Part shown: in pieces, positions 50,891 to 60,241 of the stretch
Position numbering within the stretch: position 1 is the first letter of the stretch
Layout of the letters: each line of letters starts with the position of its first letter
Source: Prionace glauca
Taxonomy: Eukaryota > Chordata > Chondrichthyes > Carcharhiniformes > Carcharhinidae
Length of the DNA: 64,000 bases
Reading direction: 5' to 3'
Assembly (NCBI GenBank): GCA_037974335.1
Contig: CM075760.1
Location: 12,538,814-12,602,813 of the forward strand
Notes under the pieces: model-generated
The model's input: the letters and a program-made list of their open reading frames with translations, nothing else
Database searches by the model: none
Told to the model about the DNA's origin: nothing
Translations under genes and position numbers: made by a program

Positions 50891-52310
50891 GAACATTTTC
50901 TGGTGTTTTAATATATTTCTGTCTCTATTCCCCATGAATTAATATTGAGATTTTACTGAGAGACAGTGTAACTGAGAAGGGGGAATCCTGGGCTCTCGTG
51001 CTGTTTAATTTAAACATTTTCTGGTATTTTAATATATTTCTGTCTCTATTCCCCATGAATTAATATTGAGATTTTACTGAGACATTTTAATATATTTCTG
51101 TCTCTTTTCCCCATGAATTAATATTGAGATTTTACTGAGAGACATTTTAATATATTTCTGTCTCTTTTCCCCATGAATTAATATTGAGATTTTACTGAGA
51201 GACAGTGTAACTGAGAAGGGGGAATCCTGGGCTCTTGTGCTGTTTAATTTAAACATTTTCTGGTATTTTAATATATTTCTCTCCCTTTTCCCCATGAATT
51301 AATATTGAGATTTTACTGAGAGACAGTGTAACTGAGAAGGGGGGAATCCTGGGCTCTTGTGCTGTTTAATTTAAACATTTTCTGGTATTTTAATATATTT
51401 CTGTCTTTATTCCCCATGAATTAATATTGAGATTTTACTGAGAGACAGTGTAACTGAGAAGGGGGAATCCTGGGCTCTCGTGCTGTTTAATTTAAACATT
51501 TTCTAGTATTTTAATATATTTCTCTCCCTTTTCCCCATGAATTAATATTGAGATTTTACTGAGAGACAGTGTAACTGAGAAGGGGGAATCCTGGGCTCTC
51601 GTGCTGTTTAATTTAAACATTTTCTGGTGTTTTAATATATTTCTGTCTCTATGCCCCATGAATTAATATTGAGGTTTTACTGAGAGACAGTGTAACTGAG
51701 AAGGGGGAATCCTGGGCTCTTGTGCTGTTTAATTTAAACATTTTCTGGTATTTTAATATATTTCTGTCTCTATTCCCCATGAATTAATATTGAGATTTTA
51801 CTGAGAGACAGTGTAACTGAGAAGGGGGAATCCTGGGCTCTCGTGCTGTTTAATTTAAACATTGTCGGGTATTTTAATATATTTCTCTCCCTTTTCCCCA
51901 TGAATTAATATTGAGATTTTATTGAGAGACAGTGTAACTGAGAAGGGGGAATCCTGGGCTCTTGTGCTGTTTAATTTAAACATTTTCTGGTATTTTAATA
52001 TATTTCTGTCTCTTTTCCCCATGAATTAATATTGAGATTTTACTGAGAGATAGTGTAACTGAGAAGGGGGAATCCTGGGCTCTTGTGCTGTTTAATTTAA
52101 ACATTTTGTGGTATTTTAATATATTTCTGTCTCTATTCCCCATGAATTAATATTGAGATATTACTGAGAGACAGTGTAACTGAGAAGGGGGAATCCTGGG
52201 CTCTCGTGCTGTTTAATTTAAACATTTTCTGGTATTTTAATATATTTCTGTCTCTTTTCCCCATGAATTAATATTGAGATTTTACTGAGAGACAGTGTAA
52301 CTGAGAAGCC
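50891..52310. repeat. 121-bp tandem repeat array, about 12 copies
   Basis: Includes two shortened units near 51060-51185 (about 62 bp) that lack the GAGAAGGGGGAATCC part. Confidence 0.85.
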
Positions 52311-53137
52311 TGGGGTTAAAATATCCCGGCTTTGCAATTAGTCACAAACAGGTTAATCCTTTGGTGGGTGGCAGAGAGTAAATGAAATATCTGTAAAATG
52401 AAACTGTCTATTGGTTGTGTGTGTGTGTGTTTGAGAGCTTGTTTTAAAATCATTGGTCCCATTGAAAGCCTGTTTTGCTGCTGGGATTCTGGATGCTGCT
52501 GTTTTGGACACAGATGTTATAAAGTTGTCTTCTGCAGCTTAAAATCCCAAAGACACAGGATTTCAAAAGACTCAATGCTAGGTGGCTTATTTTGGGTTTT
52601 TTTAAAGCATCTTTTCAGTATTTCCATTTGTAAAACACCACACTTTGATCTTTATATAAGCAACTTCATAATATTAGACAGGGAGACAGAGAGAGAGGAA
52701 AAGAGTGAGAGAGACAGGTATCGATGTGGGGGGAGTGTGTAAGAGACAGAGGGAGAAACAGAGGAGGGGGGAGTGGAGAGGTGACTGATGATACAAGTGG
52801 GAATTTCATTGGGGGATCCTGTGTTAATTCACTGGCCTGTCTGTGGAGTGAATCCCCCCCCCCCACCCCAGAATACTTTGATGTGTTTTAATAAATTAAA
52901 TATCGGGACAGTCAGGAGGCATTTGGATGTTCATTTCATTTGAAAATTGTTCCCATTTTGTCAGGGGTTAATAATGAGGATGTGGAAATGAATGTTCCCC
53001 CTACCACCCCCTCAGTGAGATTGTGAATATCAGCATGTCCTGGGATCTTGCTGTGCCTTTTATTGTTTACCATCAGCTTTTTTGTTTTGTCTTTAATCAA
53101 ATTTCACTTTATTTTCTCTTTCTCTCTTTCAACCAAG
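52311..53137 (+). other. Intron-like sequence before T2, second copy
   Basis: Matches 9176-10008. No gene seen. Confidence 0.5.
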
Positions 53138-53255
53138 GAGAATTCTTCTGGAAAGTTTGGCGATGCAGAGAGCAAGTAGTTTTGCTGTGAGGAATCCTCG
53201 GACAAGAGCTATAACCAGAGAGAAAAATATTAATAAAAATGCCCGTGTCTTTGTC
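53138..53255 (+). other. Terminal exon-like segment T2, copy 2
   Basis: Acceptor TCTCTTTCAACCAAG, poly(A) signal at 53232-53237. Two substitutions against copy 1. Confidence 0.45.
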
Positions 53256-53725
53256 GTTCATTTTTATACACAGATAGACGGGTGGGGCTTTTACACTGAG
53301 GGTTAGTGGTCTGTGTGTCAGGGGGAGTGGAGAGGGATTGATTGCTTTGGGGGGAAGGGCGGTGGGGTACAGTAATTAGAAAGGGGGGGGGGATTCTGTC
53401 AGTCTAGGGGCTGTTCACAGGGAGGGAGTGGGAATTTACCAGGGCGAGGGCAGGAGAGGCAACTGAGAGGGATTGGGAGCGGAGAGGGATGTGGGGAGGG
53501 ACTGAGGGGGATTAAAGGGGAGAGTGGAGAGGGATGTAGGGGGAGACTCTGGGATTCTGGTGGGGAATTTGAGGGATTCAGGGGGATTAAAGGGGAGAGG
53601 GGGGGATCCCAGGCTCGGGGGGTTTTGGCGGTGAGTGCCTTTGAGGGGGGGGGTGAAGAAGATTGGGCAGAGGGGATTGGGGAAGGGGCTGAGAGAGATG
53701 TGGCAGTGGGGAGGGTTAGAGGGGA
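53256..53725. other. G-rich sequence, no gene
   Basis: Matches 10126-10590. Confidence 0.5.
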
Positions 53726-54205
53726 TAAAGTGCTGGGGGGGGCTTAAAGTGCTGGGGGGGGGGCTTAAAGTGCTGGGGGGGGGCTTAAAGTGCTGGGGGG
53801 GGGGCTTAAAGTGCTGGGGGGGGGGCTTAAAGTGCTGGGGGGGGGGCTTAAAGTGCTGGGGGGGGGGCTTAAAGTGCTGGGGGGGGGGCTTAAAGTGCTG
53901 GGGGGGGGGGCTTAAAGTGCTGGGGGGGGGGCTTAAAGTGCTGGGGGGGGGCTTAAAGTGCTGGGGGGGGCTTAAAGTGCTGGGGGGGGCTTAAAGTGCT
54001 GGGGGGGGCTTAAAGTGCTGGGGGGGGGCTTAAAGTGCTGGGGGGGGGCTTAAAGTGCTGGGGGGGGGGCTTAAAGTGCTGGGGGGGGGCTTAAAGTGCT
54101 GGGGGGGGGCTTAAAGTGCTGGGGGGGGGCTTAAAGTGCTGGGGGGGGGGCTTAAAGTGCTGGGGGGGGGGCTTAAAGTGCTGGGGGGGGGCTTAAAGTG
54201 CTGGG
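53726..54205. repeat. Minisatellite CTTAAAGTGCTGGGGGGGG, about 25 copies
   Basis: Same unit as 10591-11590, about half the copy number, with G-runs of 7-11. Confidence 0.97.
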
Positions 54206-54940
54206 GGTGGCAAATTAAGGGGGTGGCAAATTAAGGGGGTGGCAAATTAAGGGGGTGGCAAATTAAGGGGGTGGCAAATTAAGGGGGTGGCAAATTAAGG
54301 GGGTGGCAAATTAAGGGGGTGGCAAATTAAGGGGGTGGCAAATTAAGGGGGTGGCAAATTAAGGGGGTGGCAAATTAAGGGGGTGGCAAATTAAGGGGGT
54401 GGCAAATTAAGGGGGTGGCAAATTAAGGGGGTGGCAAATTAAGGGGGTGGCAAATTAAGGGGGTGGCAAATTAAGGGGGTGGCAAATTAAGGGGGTGGCA
54501 AATTAAGGGGGTGGCAAATTAAGGGGGTGGCAAATTAAGGGGGTGGCAAATTAAGGGGGTGGCAAATTAAGGGGGTGGCAAATTAAGGGGGTGGCAAATT
54601 AAGGGGGTGGCAAATTAAGGGGGTGGCAAATTAAGGGGGTGGCAAATTAAGGGGGTGGCAAATTAAGGGGGTGGCAAATTAAGGGGGTGGCAAATTAAGG
54701 GGGTGGCAAATTAAGGGGGTGGCAAATTAAGGGGGTGGCAAATTAAGGGGGTGGCAAATTAAGGGGGTGGCAAATTAAGGGGGTGGCAAATTAAGGGGGT
54801 GGCAAATTAAGGGGGTGGCAAATTAAAGGGGGTGGCAAATTAAAGGGGGTGGCAAATTAAAGGGGGGGGCAAATTAAAGGGGGGGGCAAATTAAAGGGGG
54901 GGGCAAATTAAAGGGGGGGAGCAAATTAAAGGGGGGGGCA
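54206..54940. repeat. Minisatellite GGCAAATTAAGGGGGT, very uniform
   Basis: About 38 consecutive 16-bp units from 54206 to 54820 appear identical, with a T inside the G-run (GGGGGTGG). The last few units (54820-54940) revert to the CAAATTAAAGGGGGGG form of 11640-12500. Confidence 0.97.
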
Positions 54941-54942
54941 AT

Positions 54943-54990
54943 TATTCTAAACATTAATTAGTTTGGTGATGGGAGAATTGGGCTGGAATG
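54943..54990. other. Shared TTCTAAACATTAA motif
   Basis: TATTCTAAACATTAATTAGT followed by TTGGTGATGGG and GAATTGGGCTGGAATG; equivalent to 12519-12565 and to two places beside the Ig relic. Confidence 0.65.
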
Positions 54991-54999
54991 CTCAGAGGA

Positions 55000-55415
55000 A
55001 TCAAAAGTCAGAAAAAAAAGTCAGAAAAAAAAGTCAGAAAAAAAAGTCAGAAAAAAAAGTCAGAAAAAAAAGTCAGAAAAAAAAGTCAGAAAAAAAAGTC
55101 AGAAAAAAAAGTCAGAAAAAAAAGTCAGAAAAAAAAGTCAGAAAAAAAAGTCAGAAAAAAAAGTCAGAAAAAAAAGTCAGAAAAAAAAGACAGAAAAAAA
55201 AGACAGAAAAAAAAGACAGAAAAAAAAGACAGAAAAAAAAGACAGAAAAAAAAGACAGAAAAAAAAGACAGAAAAAAAAGACAGAAAAAAAAGACAGAAA
55301 AAAAAGACCAGAAAAAAAAGACAGAAAAAAAAGATCAGAAAAAAAAGACAGAAAAAAAAGATCAGAAAAAAAGATCAGAAAAAAAGATCAGAAAAAAAGA
55401 CAGAGGGAAAAAAAG
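55000..55415. repeat. 13-bp A-rich minisatellite (GTCAGAAAAAAAA), about 31 copies
   Basis: Starts as GTCAGA8 and changes at about 55185 to GACAGA8, then to GATCAGA variants. The Lys-rich open frames come from the 13-bp period and are not genes. It replaces the S1 equivalent after the shared motif. Confidence 0.95.
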
Positions 55416-55429
55416 AGACAGACGCAAAG

Positions 55430-55700
55430 ATTAACTTTGAGAGGGAAAGAATAAAACTGAGAGGGAAAGAATAAAACTGAGAGGGAAAGAATAAAACTGA
55501 GAGGGAAAGATTAAGATTGAGAGAGAAAGATTAAAACTGAGAGGGAAAGATTAAAACTGAGAGGGAAAGATTAAGACTGAGAGGGAAAGATTAAGACTGA
55601 GAGGGAAAGATTAAGATTGAGAGGGAAAGATTAAAACTGAGAGGGAAAGATTAACTTTGAGAGGGAAAGATTAAGATTGAGAGAGAAAGACTGAGAGGGA
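55430..55700. repeat. 20-bp minisatellite GAGAGGGAAAGATTAAAACT, about 13 copies
   Basis: Units differ at one or two places (ATAAAACT, TTAAGATT, TTAACTTT). Confidence 0.95.
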
Positions 55701-55788
55701 GATTGAGAGGAGGCTGCAAACAGACAGAGAAAAGCAGGGCTGAGGTGGGAAAGAGACACAGACACAAAGTGAAGAGGTTCATACTCAC

Positions 55789-55880
55789 CATTGCACCTCT
55801 TTTCCCTCGGTGATCTCTCCAACTCCTTCCATCCCCTCTCCCATGGTGGGGGAGACAGATCCTGGGCCAGGGGCTTTGTG
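55789..55880 (-). CDS. Candidate first coding exon of an unrecognised minus-strand gene
   Basis: On the minus strand, a pyrimidine tract and TTTACCCAG (acceptor) precede the exon. An ATG at 55844-55842 lies in a near-perfect Kozak context (CCCACCATGG) and opens 18 codons, MGEGMEGVGEITEGKEVQ, then TG before a donor (GTGAGT). The peptide is acidic; I do not recognise it. A TATA box and a short leader exon lie just upstream (56031 and about 56000-55971). Later exons would be at lower coordinates, inside or beyond the repeats. Joining to segment M would create a stop (TG plus A), so M is not its next exon. It could still be chance. Confidence 0.35.
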
Positions 55881-55970
55881 CTGGGTAAAGGGGAGGGGGG
55901 TTAAAATCTCAGAGCTGGAACTCCATGCTGCACACACACTGACTCACTCACTCACACAGACACAGCTTAC

Positions 55971-56000
55971 CTGATACTTACCCAGCCACATGGAGACAGA
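55971..56000 (-). other. Candidate untranslated leader exon
   Basis: About 30 nt from the start site expected from the TATA box to a donor CAG|GTAAGC at 55971; a second donor, GG|GTAAGT, ends the exon at 55982. The exact start is inferred. Confidence 0.3.
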
Positions 56001-56023
56001 GACAGAACAATGGATCCCCAGCC

Positions 56024-56031
56024 TTTTTATA
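56024..56031 (-). promoter_or_regulatory. TATA box (TATAAAAA) on the minus strand
   Basis: GGTTATAAAAAGGCTGG on the minus strand, about 30 bp before the presumed leader exon. Confidence 0.45.
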
Positions 56032-56040
56032 ACCTCACTG

Positions 56041-56819
56041 AGTCCCACACAAACTGTCCACACCTCCCCAATCAAACCCCATCCAACCACATCTCCTACA
56101 CCTCACCTGGACACACCTCCTCCAGGTATGGCCCAGTCTAACACCAGCCTGTCTCTGAGTGTGTGGGGGGGTTGTGTGTGTGTGTGTGTGTGGGTTAGTG
56201 AGCACCAGGTAAATGGTTTATTCCAAGGCTCTCTCCCTCCTCCCCTCCCCCCATCCCAGCTCCACATCACCAGCACTGGGAGCTGGGAGAAGGTGGATTT
56301 AAAGTAACTCTCAGCTCTGCACTGCCAGAGAGGCCAGGTCTGAATGTGGATTGTACAACTTGTTCACCCAGGGCTCCATCACCTACAGGTTTGCCCCCTT
56401 TACTGATTCCTGCAAACTTCCCTTTCCCTTCAGTTGCTTGAACTGAAACAATTTCTTGCAAAGTTATTTGTTGCCTCATTTACTAATTCCAGTCCTGAAT
56501 TACAATGTAATCTGTCTGTTGTGTGTCCGGGTGTCTGAATGTGTGTGTGTGCTCTGAGCTTAATGACTCTCCAGAGCTGCAAAAAGCAGCCTTTCCATTG
56601 AAACATTCCAAGCACTGGCTGGGCAGAGGGGGAGGGAAAGATTCAGAGTGAAGTTTCTGTCTGATAAGTGCTGGAAATGGGTCTTTAAACCAGCAGCTCT
56701 GCACAGAGACAGAGACAGGATTTGAAACTCACTGGGAGCTGGACCCAGAAGGATGGAGGGGGCGTGAGAATGGGAAGAAAGCAGCTTGTCAGGACACGGA
56801 AAGATGGAAGGGGAAATAT
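56041..56819. other. Non-repetitive stretch, no gene seen
   Basis: Contains (GT)n at 56172-56192 and a CT-rich patch. I looked here for VH leader and framework 1 on the + strand and for an octamer (ATGCAAAT) and found neither. Confidence 0.5.
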
Positions 56820-57008
56820 CAAATGACTGAAAGTACAAAGGGCTGGAGTGACTGGTTAACTACTATCGTTCATCCAGCACTAACTACTCCACACCATCAA
56901 TTCAGGGTCCATTCACTGCGTCCACAGACACTTCAAGCAACATCTTCTCATTGAACATGAGCAGCCTGAAGATTGAAGACACAGCCCATCTAATACTGTG
57001 CCAGAGAG
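56820..57008 (+). pseudogene. Immunoglobulin heavy-chain variable (VH) relic, framework 2 to framework 3
   Basis: A VH segment of the shark type. In frame from about 56837 it reads KGLE, a stop where the conserved Trp belongs (TGA at 56849-56851), then [19 protein letters not shown] and [19 protein letters not shown], then KIEDTA. The FTASTDTS...MSSL.IEDTA core is the hallmark of cartilaginous-fish VH framework 3. After KIEDTA there are ten bases instead of nine before TGTGCCAGAGAG (Cys-Ala-Arg-Glu), a +1 frameshift just before the second canonical Cys. Leader, framework 1 and the first Cys are not found, so the 5' half is lost or unrecognisable. A 23-spacer recombination signal follows directly. 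It cannot encode a V domain. Confidence 0.85.
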
Positions 57009-57047
57009 CACAGCGAGAGGCTCCAGGGCTGCCCCCGGACAAGAACA
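57009..57047 (+). promoter_or_regulatory. VH recombination signal sequence, 23-bp spacer
   Basis: Heptamer CACAGCG (57009-57015), spacer of exactly 23 bp (57016-57038), nonamer ACAAGAACA (57039-57047). Against the consensus CACAGTG and ACAAAAACC there is one heptamer mismatch (the critical CAC is kept) and two nonamer mismatches. Position and spacer match known VH segments. Confidence 0.85.
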
Positions 57048-57265
57048 GCCCGAGAGGGGATATCAGCATCTCCCATCATAACCTGAAGGTCAGTATCTGT
57101 TCTCAATGCAATATGATCGAGAGTGGTCACAACCAAACTGTCATCGTGTTTAAAAAAGAGTCACACAGAAAGCATTTAACAGTAAAACTTCCCAAACTCA
57201 CCCATATAACTGGGGAGCTTTTCACTGACTTTCTATTCATTGTAGTTTCAGCAAGTACCACACAC

Positions 57266-57401
57266 GATATATGACTCTGTTTAATATTTCTGATAGATTG
57301 TGTTGTATAAACAGTTGCCTACATTTTACATGAGATATATGACTCTGTTTAATATTTCTGATAGATTGTGTTGTATAAACAGTTGCCTACATTTCACATG
57401 A
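57266..57401. repeat. 68-bp tandem duplication, two copies
   Basis: ATATATGACTCTGTTTAATA to CTACATTTTACATGAG occurs twice with one or two differences, in the V-J interval where D segments would be expected. No D segment with paired 12-spacer signals was found. Confidence 0.85.
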
Positions 57402-57486
57402 GAGCAAAACTAATGGTCCATTTACCATGAATATTGAACAGCAGGACTAAACAGAGTGAGTGCAGTTTGTGTATGGGTGTGTGTGT

Positions 57487-57493
57487 CACTGTG
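57487..57493 (+). promoter_or_regulatory. JH recombination heptamer
   Basis: CACTGTG, a perfect heptamer directly before JH. The best nonamer-like string upstream is GCAGTTTGT (57462-57470, six of nine to GGTTTTTGT), giving a 16-bp spacer, neither 12 nor 23. The stretch between is GT-rich and may have changed length. Confidence 0.65.
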
Positions 57494-57533
57494 ATAACTG
57501 GGGGACAAGGGACCATGGTGACGGTGACTACAG
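57494..57533 (+). pseudogene. Immunoglobulin heavy-chain joining (JH) segment, probably non-functional
   Basis: In the frame fixed by the donor, it ends GGQGTMVTVTT plus G, the standard JH framework 4, followed by a good donor ACAG|GTAAGA. The conserved Trp of WGQG is out of frame: the G-run ACTGGGGGACAA has one base too many, so the frame reads TGGQGT. About 490 bp from VH and 1.6 kb from the CH exon, which fits the compact shark cluster layout. Confidence 0.85.
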
Positions 57534-57841
57534 GTAAGAACCATCCACTTACTGAGTAACTGGTTTACATGTGTCTTTGTTTTATATTTATATCTGTACT
57601 AATAATCCATGTGGTAACATCAATGTGAGTTTGGGGGATTCTCGGTTTGAGAATTGTTCCAATGTTTCCTGTGATTCTGCTGCTAAATTCCCCTCTTTCT
57701 GGACAGTAGGTGCTGCTGAGGGATTCAATCCCAAATTGTTGGGATGTTGTGTTTATCTGTTGAGGTTACACTGTGTGGTTGGGTTACTTTAAAAGCCGAA
57801 TGTCTGTTAAACAATTCAGAGTCTCTGCAGCCTTTAATCTC

Positions 57842-58090
57842 GGTGACATCTATTGGCTGCGGGTTGAACCATCCACTGCACAAGTGTTTGAAATTTAAAC
57901 CAACATTTAAACAAAATTTCTATATTTATCCAGTGAAAATGTTCCACTCGCTCACAATGCTGGTGCTGCTGTGTAATATTTCCTGCTTATTCTAAACATT
58001 AATTAGTTTGGTGATGGGCGAATTGGCTGGAATTTATATTAAACATTTCTGTCAATGTTATATTTGATTCTGTTGAAAGTGTTTGTAGAT
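57842..58090. repeat. Direct repeat, copy 1 (partner 58480-58733)
   Basis: GGTGACATCTATTGGCTGC to GAAAGTGTTTGTAG recurs about 638-645 bp later with scattered changes. Confidence 0.85.
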
Positions 58091-58479
58091 TTGTGCTGCT
58101 TCTACATGAAGTGGGGTTCAGTCTCTCAGTGATGCTATTTCCTCTGGTGAGGAGATTATGTCTCTGGGTGACTCTAAACACATAAAATTTGTGAATGAAT
58201 TTGGTGTTTCTGCATTGTTTGAACTCAGTGACACTGAGCTGTTACACACTTTGATTGAATACGAACATTCTGCGGGTTTGCAACTGTTTGATGTGTGACT
58301 GCAGACAGAAATAAAGCAGGGTTTATTGTATTTTTATGTTTAAAATCTTTACTGATAGCAGCTTACGCCGCTCGTTCAGAACATAGTTTGTCACTGCATT
58401 TATAATTTGGGGTACCTGCAATGTTTAGTCTCAGTGGCATTTGATGGCTGGAACTTTTACCATCCAAATGTTTAAATAT

Positions 58480-58733
58480 GGTGACATCTATTGGCTGCAG
58501 GTTGAACCATCTACTGCACAAGTGTTTGAAAGTTAAACCAACATTTAAAAAAATGTACAATTTCTATATTTATCCAGTGAAAATGTTCCACTCACTCACA
58601 ATGCTGGTGCTGCTGTGTAATATTTCCTGCTTATTCTAAACATTAATTAGTTTGGTGATGGGCTAATTGGCTGGAATTTATATTGAACATTGCTGTCAAT
58701 GTTATACTTGATTCTGTTGAAAGTGTTTGTAGG
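58480..58733. repeat. Direct repeat, copy 2
   Basis: Partner of 57842-58090. It is followed by GATACAGAGAGATACAGACA, a short relative of the 16.9-kb satellite. Confidence 0.85.
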
Positions 58734-59114
58734 GTGTGATAGAGATACAGAGAGATACAGACAAAGAGCAGAGAGCTGGGGAGAGAGGGCACAGAGATGG
58801 AGGGAAGTGTAGACAACCAGGTGGAAATACAGAGAGCTGGATAAAAGGGGAAACGAGCCACCGTGAAAGGGGAAAGGGCAAAGAGCTGGGGGAAATGGGC
58901 AGAGAACGGGTGATGGATGGGCAGAGTGAGGAGGTTCAGAATAGAGCTAGCACCACAATCGGCTCATCTGTAATCTCAGTGAATGATGGAGGAGACTTCC
59001 GGGCCCAAATGGGAAACTCTTGGTATTAATGTATGATCCTTCAATGAGTCAATGTTGGATTTATTTGAATTTATAATCACATTTACAGTTTCCCGATCAT
59101 TCAGTAAGTACTCA

Positions 59115-59340
59115 TTCCAGAGGTATTTCCAGCCAGGGTCAATGGAAGTGAGTTGGCTGAAGAATGGGGAACCCACGCATTCAGGAATTGTCACCTCTTC
59201 CCCCTGTGAAGTGAACGGGAACTTCTTGGCCAGCAGTCGGCTGACAGTCTCCGCTGGGGAATGGTTCAGCAAAGCGGTCTATACCTGCCAGGTCACTCAC
59301 CGAGGAGACACTCAGAGTCTGAACATCAGCGCATCTCAGG
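59115..59340 (+). pseudogene. Immunoglobulin heavy-chain constant domain (CH1) remnant, 5' part missing
   Basis: From 59127 the frame reads [16 protein letters not shown], then [16 protein letters not shown] and [20 protein letters not shown], ending SASQ plus G at a donor (CAGG|GTAAGA). This is a C1-set Ig domain: strand C Trp (VSW), the strand E run SSRLTV, and strand F YTCQVTH with the second canonical Cys. The strand A-B part with the first Cys is missing; upstream residues ([10 protein letters not shown]) show no homology. There is an additional Cys in SSPCEVNG. Phase 1 at the end is as expected for a CH exon. Isotype (IgM, IgW or other) cannot be decided from this fragment. No further CH, secretory or membrane exon is visible before the LINE. 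Confidence 0.8.
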
Positions 59341-60241
59341 GTAAGAGACTCAAACAGAGGACAACATATATCATTCTGATGTTAATCAGAATTAGGGACC
59401 TATTCAAGTTGGTACAAAGCATAGAACAACTTGTAACTTATTGTCATGTAGTTTGCTGCATTAGGACAATATCTCATTCAGAATTTCATCAGAAAAACAA
59501 TTTTTTTGTTATTCCTTCCTGAGATGTGCATTTATTTCCCAAACCTGAGGGCACAGTGGTGAACATCGCCAGCAAGAGAAGAGGCAGCACACCCGAGAAG
59601 GAAGGAAGGAAGAAAGACCACAGCCAGACCAGACCAAAGGACCAAAGGTGATTACCAAGACCAGCACAGAGATAAAGGCCAATATCTGTTTGGGTTCTTG
59701 CCAGTAACGCAAAGTTAAGTCAAGGTCTTGTATTAGACTTGAATTCTAGTATTTTGTGTAAGATAACTTATTGTTGGTCAGGTGGGTGATTATTGATTGT
59801 GTGGGTTTAAATAAGTATTGTTTGTACGAATAAGACATCTACTCATTGCTATGTGTCCACTGTATAAGGGTTAAAACAGACTGAGCAGCAGGCAACAATA
59901 CAAAGTAGCTGTACCAACAATACCTCACTCTAGTACACCAAATGTTTGTGTAAGATAGGCAGAAATGTTTCAAACTGATTCCTGTACCCGCCTGTTGGAA
60001 AATCTCCAGGCAAGGGAGATCGGGAGGCAGAATGACACAGAGACAATGTGAGCATCGCCAAAATGATAAAATTACACTCAGTGATCTGATCAAAATAAAA
60101 CTCCCTCTTACACTGACCCACAATCAAACATTCCCAGAACAGGAACAGCACAAATCACGGTGTACGCAGTTCCCAACAAACACTTTTTCGTTCCTATCTC
60201 TCAGAGATTCCTTCTCTCCGTTCTATCCATTCATAAACTAG
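59341..60241. other. Intergenic sequence after the CH remnant
   Basis: No second Ig domain seen. A pyrimidine tract and AG at 59521 are followed by a short frame (CCC AAA CCT GAG GGC ...) without recognisable homology. Confidence 0.4.

Larger units (their letters stand above)
49950..54990 (+). repeat. Segmental duplication, partner of 6640-12560
   Basis: Same order of parts as 6640-12560; the GA satellite, the first minisatellite and the second minisatellite are all shorter or differently composed here. Confidence 0.85.
57534..59100. other. JH-CH interval
   Basis: Holds a roughly 255-bp direct repeat (57842-58090 and 58480-58733), a short ACAG/AGAG-rich patch at 58740-58830, and two copies of the TTCTAAACATTAA motif. 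No V, D or C element is seen in it. Confidence 0.55.

Noticed and set aside
54963-55454. Lys-rich 163-codon frame resembling a nuclear protein
   Set aside because: It is the 13-bp A-rich minisatellite read through; two frames give the same 13-residue cycle.
2584-55880. M segments as downstream exons of the minus-strand gene at 55.8 kb
   Set aside because: Direct joining of TG with the first A of M makes a stop codon, so this simple model fails.
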